Below, piece by piece: positions 58,708-64,000 of a DNA stretch of 64,000 bases (position 1 is its first letter; every line of letters begins with the position of its first letter). A model generated the notes under the pieces. The model saw nothing but the letters and a program-made list of their open reading frames with translations, was not told where the DNA came from and ran no database searches. The translations under genes were made by a program, and so were the position numbers. The stretch is from Flavobacteriales bacterium (GTDB lineage: Bacteria; Bacteroidota; Bacteroidia; Flavobacteriales_D; CAJJDF01): the NCBI GenBank assembly GCA_018609055.1, contig JABAYJ010000007.1, positions 123,372-187,371 on the forward strand. The letters are read 5' to 3'.

Positions 58708-60093
58708 TTAAGGATTCTCAAAACATCCAATTGCAGCAGGATTACTTCTCATATTGCCTTGAATATCTAGTGAAAGATATAATCCAGGACTATTGTCTGC
58801 ATTGTTCCTAGCTGGCGAATTACTTTGCAACTCTCTTGAGCTACTGTTTTTGAATTTAGGATCTGTATTCAAAAAGCCTCCTGCAAAATTAGAGTTTATT
58901 GGTTCGTCAGTTTTATAAATACACGTGTTAAACAAATAATTTGCTTGTCCTGGAGTAGGAAAAGTATCTAGCACTATTTCATTGTCATTATTACCATAAA
59001 TTATTGTGTTATTTATAAAAGCAGTTATAGATCTAACAATTGTTGTTCCTCCTGATTCAAAGTAATTATTAATTACTAAAGCTGGAGAGTTTCTGGTAGA
59101 TGAAGTCCAATAATTATCTATAGTACAATGATTAAAATAATAATTCCCTCCTAATCTCAATGCAACTGAGTTTGTTCCTGCTTTACCAAACTGAGAGTTT
59201 TCGGCTCTTATATTCGCTCCTTGAGCAAATAGTGAGGCAAAAGAGTTATTAATAGATTGCGAATTATTAATGGTTAAAGTTTGTGATGGAGCAGCAAAAG
59301 TATCTATGTAGATTCCTGCCGTAGCATTTTTAATTAAAGTATTGTTAATGAGGCTATTTTGTGGTGCAAAAAATCGAACTCCAAACCATTGTCCTGGAAC
59401 ATCATTAAAGGAAGCTTCTCTCCTATCTCCCTGAAAAACGACTCTGTTGTTCGGATCACCATTAACATTCAATGTGCTTTTGTAGATATACAACATGGCG
59501 CCACTGTGTCCGTATATTTGAGTTCCTGGCTGAATATCTAAAGTACAAGCAGAATCTAAAGCTGTAATTCCATACAAAACATGAGGCTTGTCGTTAAGCC
59601 AAGTTTCGTTACAAATAATTAAAAAACCATCTGCTTCGTAATGAAAATAGGCATTTTGCCCCCAAGCTGCCAAATGAACAGATTGTTCGTTTCCATTAAC
59701 AGTTACAATGATATCGTCCTCAATTACAAAAGGATTATTTTGATTGTTTGGGTCTATAGTTACTTCTACAAATACAAATACACTGTCTTTAGCTGGAATT
59801 TCAATATCCTTGATGTTTACTCCAGACAATCCATCCACATTCATCCTAAAAGAAGATCTTGTTCCATTTGCAAGTCTTACGCTAGATAAATTAAGCGCTT
59901 TGTTCTGCGGGTTTTTAATAGTAAAACGTTCGTAAGTAGAACCAATACTAACAAATACAGTATCGAACACAACAGTGTCTTTAGAAAACTCTACTTTAGC
60001 ACCAGAATCGGTTAAGAAGTTTTCTTTTCGACAATTGGTTAGACCAATTAAAATAGAAATAGATAATAGAAGAAAGAAGTAGGTAAATCTCAT
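58708..60093 (-). CDS. Lipoprotein with beta-helix domain
   Basis: 461 aa. Lipid Cys at 21 (GLTNC). Residues about 30-140 are an Ig-like/ASPD-type beta domain (DTVVFDTVFVSIGSTYERFTIKNPQNKAL). The second part (about 165-445) is rich in Asn with repeated N-N-T-x-I-K-N and YFNHCTIDNYW-type turns, as in right-handed parallel beta-helix surface proteins of Bacteroidota. End GNMRSNPAAIGCFENP is typical. Ligand unknown. Confidence 0.7.
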   Translation of the reverse strand: MRFTYFFLLLSISILIGLTNCRKENFLTDSGAKVEFSKDTVVFDTVFVSIGSTYERFTIKNPQNKALNLSSVRLANGTRSSFRMNVDGLSGVNIKDIEIPAKDSVFVFVEVTIDPNNQNNPFVIEDDIIVTVNGNEQSVHLAAWGQNAYFHYEADGFLIICNETWLNDKPHVLYGITALDSACTLDIQPGTQIYGHSGAMLYIYKSTLNVNGDPNNRVVFQGDRREASFNDVPGQWFGVRFFAPQNSLINNTLIKNATAGIYIDTFAAPSQTLTINNSQSINNSFASLFAQGANIRAENSQFGKAGTNSVALRLGGNYYFNHCTIDNYWTSSTRNSPALVINNYFESGGTTIVRSITAFINNTIIYGNNDNEIVLDTFPTPGQANYLFNTCIYKTDEPINSNFAGGFLNTDPKFKNSSSRELQSNSPARNNADNSPGLYLSLDIQGNMRSNPAAIGCFENP

Positions 60094-60204
60094 TTTGAGT
60101 TTTAAAGTAGTTTTAATTAAATTTACTGTGGTTGAAAATACGTGTTTTTTAGATATTTAGTATAAAACTAAAGCATAAATGTTTTTATTATCAAAAGAAA
60201 ATTG

Positions 60205-60212
60205 TATTTTTG
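60205..60212 (+). promoter_or_regulatory. -7 element upstream of rpmE2
   Basis: TATTTTTG, an exact TAnnTTTG match 61 bp before the rpmE2 ATG. No clear TTG at -33. The leader between holds a weak CTAC-ATGAG-GTAG stem-loop (60244-60256), which might be an autoregulatory element; this is only a guess. Confidence 0.4.
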
Positions 60213-60273
60213 CCATCTGATAAATCAATTAATATAAATCCTGCTACATGAGGTAGGGCTAAAATAATAAAAA

Positions 60274-60528
60274 ATGAAGAAAGACATCCACCCAGAAAAC
60301 TACAGATTAGTAGTATTTAAAGATATGAGTAATGACTACATGTTTTTAACTAAATCTTGTACTGCATCTGATGAAACTGTAGAATTTGAAGGAAAAGAAT
60401 ATCCTTTAATCAAAACTGAAATTTCTCACAAATCTCACCCGTTTTACACTGGTAAACAAAACTTTGTAGATACTGCTGGTAGAATTGATAAATTTAAGAC
60501 TAGATACGCAAGACACATCAAAAAATAA
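60274..60528 (+). CDS. rpmE2: 50S ribosomal protein bL31 type B
   Basis: 84 aa. [28 protein letters not shown], then [32 protein letters not shown], the bL31 type B signature. The zinc-binding CxxC pair of type A is missing, so it is the zinc-independent form. Monocistronic with its own terminator. Confidence 0.97.
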   Translation: MKKDIHPENYRLVVFKDMSNDYMFLTKSCTASDETVEFEGKEYPLIKTEISHKSHPFYTGKQNFVDTAGRIDKFKTRYARHIKK

Positions 60529-60548
60529 GTGTCTCCAAAATATTTTTA

Positions 60549-60583
60549 CAAAAAAAGTCTTATCAAATGATAAGGCTTTTTTT
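60549..60583 (+). terminator. Terminator after rpmE2
   Basis: AGTCTTATCA/TGATAAGGCT (one G-T pair) around AA, followed by seven Ts; about 27 bp after the rpmE2 stop. Confidence 0.85.
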
Positions 60584-60605
60584 ATGCTCGATAGTTTTGT
60601 TTAAA

Positions 60606-61559
60606 TTAATTCTCCGCTTCTCCCTTTAATTCAAAACCAGTTAATATCATATTCACAGGCTTTCTTTCTCGGTAATACTTACTGCATACCTGAAGACTTT
60701 TGTAACTCCCTTTGTAGTAATTAATCGTACTAATATGCAAAGCAGTTAACTCATCCCCTTCGTTCTGAAGTCTTATTAAAGCTTCTATACCGTATATTTT
60801 AACTACTAAAATGTCGCAGCTTATCCATTTGTCAAAATAATCTACTCTGTTGATTGTAGAGTCTATAATCGATTTTTCTACTAGACTTCTTAAGTAAGGC
60901 ATTACCGCAGGGAAACCACATTCAGTTCCGTATAAATAATCATCATCATTCTTTGCAATGTTATAAAGGAAATAACTATTTGCTATCCATCTTTTTCTTT
61001 TTGATAAAGTTGATCTGTTTTCTTGAGACTTCTCAATTATGTAATCTATTGTTACATCAGATTCCGACCAATTGAAATTCATAATCATGATGCTATCCAT
61101 CATTAAGTAAATGTGTTCAAAATACTTTTTATCTTGGTAGTTATTACTTGAAAACTCAATCATTTCAATAGCTTTAGCTCTTAAAAAATCGCATAAATAA
61201 ACTTCCGTATCAATGCCATCAAGCTTTGTAATCACATAGTCTTTATTAATTAATGTCTGTCTATAAAACTCAAGAACTGTGTCTTGCTTCTGTTCTAACA
61301 AAGCAAGAAAAACAAATCCTTTCACCACATTATTAGTGTCTTGCGAATACGAACTCAATTCGGTTTTAGTAGCATTTTTAACCAATTTAGTATAGTTAAT
61401 ATACTGAGGTGAGCTAACTCCTTCGGGATTAATATCATCAAATGTAAGCTGATTTATTGTTCTTAAACTATTAACAACATTAGCTGTTTTCACTGATTCT
61501 TGTGAGAAACAAGCAAACACCATTAGGCTACATATAACTAGGGGGAATATTTTTTTCAT
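60606..61559 (-). CDS. Secreted hypothetical protein
   Basis: 317 aa, not recognised. Signal peptide KKIFPLVICSLMVFACFSQ; the Cys near the cleavage site (FACFSQ) makes a lipoprotein possible but the site does not fit well. The mature part is helical with HEAT-like character (FVFLALLEQKQDTVLEFYRQTL, YFLYNIAKNDDDY, IYGIEALIRLQNEGDELTALHIS). Lies 23 bp downstream of another secreted protein in the same direction. Confidence 0.55.
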   Translation of the reverse strand: MKKIFPLVICSLMVFACFSQESVKTANVVNSLRTINQLTFDDINPEGVSSPQYINYTKLVKNATKTELSSYSQDTNNVVKGFVFLALLEQKQDTVLEFYRQTLINKDYVITKLDGIDTEVYLCDFLRAKAIEMIEFSSNNYQDKKYFEHIYLMMDSIMIMNFNWSESDVTIDYIIEKSQENRSTLSKRKRWIANSYFLYNIAKNDDDYLYGTECGFPAVMPYLRSLVEKSIIDSTINRVDYFDKWISCDILVVKIYGIEALIRLQNEGDELTALHISTINYYKGSYKSLQVCSKYYRERKPVNMILTGFELKGEAEN

Positions 61560-61582
61560 TTTCTTTTTTTTCGTGGAGAAAA

Positions 61583-62245
61583 TTAAATGCTACTATAAAA
61601 GTCATTTAATTGTTCGTTCATTTTGTCTACGACTTCCTGATACGTTCTTTTTTTAATTGGTGAAGGATGAAACCTTACATAATATGGGAAAGGTCTACCC
61701 ATCATGGTTAAATCACTATTTCTTAGATACATAGTTTTAATTGAAGTAGAAGTGTTTGTTCCTTTATAAGTTTTCTTTTCTGAAATTCCTGACTCTGGCT
61801 TTTGCTTAGTTTCAGTTCTTGTTTCTGGTTCATCACTCATCATTCCAAAATCTGCAATCACATATTTAGTAGTGATTTTAGATTCTTTTGCTAAAATTAA
61901 ATCATCTTCATATAAATCAACTTTCTCCAACTCACCATTAATTAGGTGAACTGAATGTCCACTATAAAAGAAATAAACCTTACAGAAATTAAAATCTTTG
62001 AAAGAAGCTGCAATTTCTTTATTTAATACTTCCTGTTTTTTGGCAATTGCTTCTGCTCTTTTCACCATTCCCTTCTCTTTAAGGGCTTCAACTACTTTGT
62101 GTTTATCATACAGACGTACGAGTAACACTCCAGATTTCATTTGTTTAATCTGCTCAACTGCTTGTTCCTTGGCTATTTCCTGTTTGGTTTGTGCAAAAAG
62201 TGCAACTGGAACCAAAAATAAAAGTGCTATTAATATATTTTTCAT
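61583..62245 (-). CDS. Secreted hypothetical protein
   Basis: I start at MKNILIALLFLVPVALFAQ (62245) because the longer frame to 62305 would place charged residues before the signal peptide. 220 aa, not recognised. After the signal come a helical Lys/Glu-rich part (QEIAKEQAVEQIKQMKSGVLLVRLYDKHKVVEALKEKGM) and a beta part (FCKVYFFYSGHSVHLINGE). The C-terminal PYYVRFHPSPIKKRTYQEVV is family-like. Paired with the gene at 60606. Confidence 0.55.
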   Translation of the reverse strand: MKNILIALLFLVPVALFAQTKQEIAKEQAVEQIKQMKSGVLLVRLYDKHKVVEALKEKGMVKRAEAIAKKQEVLNKEIAASFKDFNFCKVYFFYSGHSVHLINGELEKVDLYEDDLILAKESKITTKYVIADFGMMSDEPETRTETKQKPESGISEKKTYKGTNTSTSIKTMYLRNSDLTMMGRPFPYYVRFHPSPIKKRTYQEVVDKMNEQLNDFYSSI

Positions 62246-62320
62246 AGTGTTAAATTTAACATTAGTTTTTATAACTATAAGTTTACTAAACAAATTGCGT
62301 TCCAAAATGGATTTAAGCTA

Positions 62321-62352
62321 AAAAACCCTGACATAATTATGAAAGGGTTTTA
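62321..62352 (-). terminator. Terminator after the long GAPDH gene
   Basis: On the - strand AAAACCCT...AGGGTTTT with an inner CATAATTATG palindrome, then six Ts. 28 bp past the GAPDH stop at 62380. Confidence 0.75.
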
Positions 62353-62379
62353 TTTTTATAAGTTCGGTAATGTTCATTC

Positions 62380-63840
62380 TTAGTAATAAAGTAATCTTCT
62401 AACATTTGCTACGTATTTAGCTAAACGAATAACTTGTTTCGTGTAACCAAACTCATTATCGTACCAAACATACAAAACTACGTTCTTCTTATCTTCAGAA
62501 ACTATAGTTGCATGACTGTCAAATACAGCACAACAAGTGTTTCCAATGATATCATTAGAAACCAACTCCTCTTCAATTGAGAATTTAATTTGGTTCACTA
62601 AATCACCCTCCATTGCATATTTCTTCACCGTTAAATTAACATCTTCTAAAGATGCTTCTTTATTAAGTGATAAATTCATAATTGCTAATGAACCATTTGG
62701 TGTTGGAACTCTAACCGCATTTGCAGTTAATTTCCCTGCCAAACTTGGTATTACTTTAGTTACTGCTTTTCCTGCTCCAGTAGATGTAATTACCATATTA
62801 ATTGCCGCAGACCTTCCTCTCCTTGGTTTTTTGTGGTAATTATCTAGTAAATTCTGGTCATTGGTGTAAGCATGAACAGTTTCAATGTGTCCTTTTTCTA
62901 CTCCATAATTATCTTCAATCACTTTAAGAATAGGTGAAATAGCATTTGTAGTACAAGATGCTGCAGAAAATATATCGTAATCTTCTATTTTAAATTCCTT
63001 TTGGTTAATCCCATAAACAATGTTTGGAATCTCTTTTCCTGGAGCTGTAAGTATAACTTTAGTAACTCCTTTAGATTTTAAGTGATTAGATAAAGCCTCT
63101 TTATCAGTAAACACTCCTGTATTATCTAATACTAGAGCATTATTAATACCAAATTCAGTATAGTCAATCTCTGATGGATGACTTGCTTGAATAATATTAA
63201 TTACCTGACCGTTAATGATTAGGTTTTTGTTTTCGTAATCTTCGAAAATTGTTCCTGGGAAAGGCCCATGAACAGAATCCATTCTTAATAACGAAGCTCT
63301 TTTCTTTATTTGATCTTCTGAGTTATTTCTAACTACAATTGCTCTAAGTCTTAACTGTTGTCCTTTTCCGGCTTGTTTTATAAGCTCTCTGGCTGCAAGT
63401 CTTCCAATTCTACCAAATCCATACAAGATTACATCTCTTGGCTCTAACGATTGGTTATCGCTAGTTTTGAACCCACTTAACTTTGAAGTTAAAAATTCAG
63501 TAACGCTTCCAAAATTATCTTTCTCCAAACTCCATTCAGAAGCTAGTTTTCCAATATCTAATTTTGATGGAGCAACATCAATATCTATAAGTGCTTTAGC
63601 TAATGCAGAAGTATCTTCTACAGTTATCTTTTTCCCTGTTACTTCGCCAGTGGACTTATGTAAACTAAGAATTTCCGATACACTTTGGTCTACCAAAGGG
63701 TTACGAAAAAGTACTAATTCAATTGATTTATCATAAAGTAAATTCCCTATTGAAGAGATTAAACTTATTGCAGATTTTTCTTTATTTACCCAGTCGTTTA
63801 GCTCCGACTCATAGAATGCTTTTGAAGCAATTTGGCTCAT
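62380..63840 (-). CDS. Glyceraldehyde-3-phosphate dehydrogenase, long form
   Basis: Oxidises GAP with NAD(P)+ and phosphate. 486 aa, about 150 longer than the usual 335. The extra N-terminal part (1-145) is helical (SQIASKAFYESELNDWVNKEKSAIS). The dehydrogenase core starts with VILYGFGRIGRLAAREL. Catalytic Cys296 is in SCTTNAISPIL, followed by VHAYTNDQNLLDNYHKKPRRGRSAAINM and PTPNGSLAIMNLSL. The C-terminus WYDNEFGYTKQVIRLA is complete. This long type is found in Bacteroidota; whether it acts in glycolysis or gluconeogenesis is not shown. Confidence 0.92.
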   Translation of the reverse strand: MSQIASKAFYESELNDWVNKEKSAISLISSIGNLLYDKSIELVLFRNPLVDQSVSEILSLHKSTGEVTGKKITVEDTSALAKALIDIDVAPSKLDIGKLASEWSLEKDNFGSVTEFLTSKLSGFKTSDNQSLEPRDVILYGFGRIGRLAARELIKQAGKGQQLRLRAIVVRNNSEDQIKKRASLLRMDSVHGPFPGTIFEDYENKNLIINGQVINIIQASHPSEIDYTEFGINNALVLDNTGVFTDKEALSNHLKSKGVTKVILTAPGKEIPNIVYGINQKEFKIEDYDIFSAASCTTNAISPILKVIEDNYGVEKGHIETVHAYTNDQNLLDNYHKKPRRGRSAAINMVITSTGAGKAVTKVIPSLAGKLTANAVRVPTPNGSLAIMNLSLNKEASLEDVNLTVKKYAMEGDLVNQIKFSIEEELVSNDIIGNTCCAVFDSHATIVSEDKKNVVLYVWYDNEFGYTKQVIRLAKYVANVRRLLYY

Positions 63841-63923
63841 AGTTTAAATTATTTGTGTTTTGCTTGTGTAAATTTACCAAAAATTGCTTGAAATTTAGCT
63901 TTTGTTAAAAACTTCCTTATAAA

Positions 63924-63953
63924 ACAAAAGCATGGCTAATGCCATGCTTTTGT
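63924..63953 (-). terminator. Palindromic terminator at the right edge
   Basis: Perfect 13-bp stem ACAAAAGCATGGC/GCCATGCTTTTGT with a 4-base loop. On the - strand it lies 25 bp past a candidate stop codon of a gene entering from the right (63979). Bidirectional form. Confidence 0.8.
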
Positions 63954-63978
63954 TAAAGAACTTACTGTATTTAGTACG

Positions 63979-64000
63979 TTATCCTAAGTACGTTTTTAAT
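63979..64000 (-). CDS. Possible C-terminal end of a gene beyond the window
   Basis: The last bases on the - strand read LKTYLG followed by TAA (63981-63979), placed just before a strong terminator. Only six codons are visible, so the product cannot be named. Other frames cannot be excluded. Confidence 0.25.

Overview
The window is AT-rich chromosomal DNA of a member of the Bacteroidota, most likely a Flavobacteriales-type marine or aquatic bacterium. Supporting signs are the tmRNA tag GENNYALAA, promoters of the TTG-N19-TAnnTTTG type, T9SS C-terminal sorting domains, a SusC/TonB-type outer-membrane receptor with a carboxypeptidase-like domain, a DUF4294-like protein, many secreted proteins ending their signal peptide in FAQ/FSQ, and rsfS-ftsH-cdsA next to a divergent birA. 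There is no CRISPR array, no recognisable insertion sequence, no intact prophage and no rRNA operon. Most of the region is core genome.

Layout. 1-6325: gyrA (cut by the window edge), divergent clpC and topB. 6382-11332: a secreted TonB-C/MORN-like protein on +, then DEAD-box helicase, twitch-type radical SAM protein and a GT22-like mannosyltransferase on -. 11410-13119: two tandem, decayed T9SS-secreted paralogues. 13124-17600: an unusual zinc-knuckle SDR with a cytoplasmic DsbA-like protein, a ZU5-like lipoprotein and a possible lysozyme-fold protein. 17840-19266: tRNA-Leu(GAG), a T9SS protein and two identical tRNA-Lys(TTT) genes. 19348-30172: dapA, ligA, prmC, dapD, hutH, hisS and a NamZ/DUF1343 protein, mostly one - strand cluster. 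30217-33821: an FtsX/LolE permease, a VAT1-like quinone reductase and a phospholipid N-methyltransferase-like enzyme. 34136-35041: ssrA (tmRNA) followed by a scar with an 11-bp tandem repeat and a broken M43-type protease fragment. 35042-45206: TonB-dependent receptor, saccharopine-dehydrogenase-like enzyme, biotin carboxylase, secreted paralogue pair, DUF4294-like protein, Gfo/Idh oxidoreductase, lipoprotein and a WbaP/WcaJ-like sugar transferase. 45214-53745: thioredoxin, a Cys/Lys-rich secreted protein, cdsA-ftsH-rsfS, birA, lpdA, arfB and miaE-like genes. 53834-57303: a collapsed cyanophycin/isoaspartyl-peptide locus, a GreA/B-like protein, pdxH and a metal or cobalamin binding lipoprotein. 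57410-64000: peptidase C1B, beta-helix lipoprotein, rpmE2, two secreted unknowns and a long GAPDH.

How the genes work together. dapA and dapD supply lysine and peptidoglycan precursors, and NamZ-like and CdsA functions concern envelope turnover. ClpC, FtsH, tmRNA, ArfB and RsfS form a protein and ribosome quality-control theme spread over the window. BirA would biotinylate the carrier partner of the biotin carboxylase.

The most informative accessory signals are scars. A deletion fuses the front of an isoaspartyl peptidase to the tail of cyanophycin synthetase (53834-54862). A pair of T9SS paralogues carry independent frameshifts just after or near the signal peptide. A peptidase remnant sits directly downstream of ssrA. 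No clearly new defence or mobile system was found.
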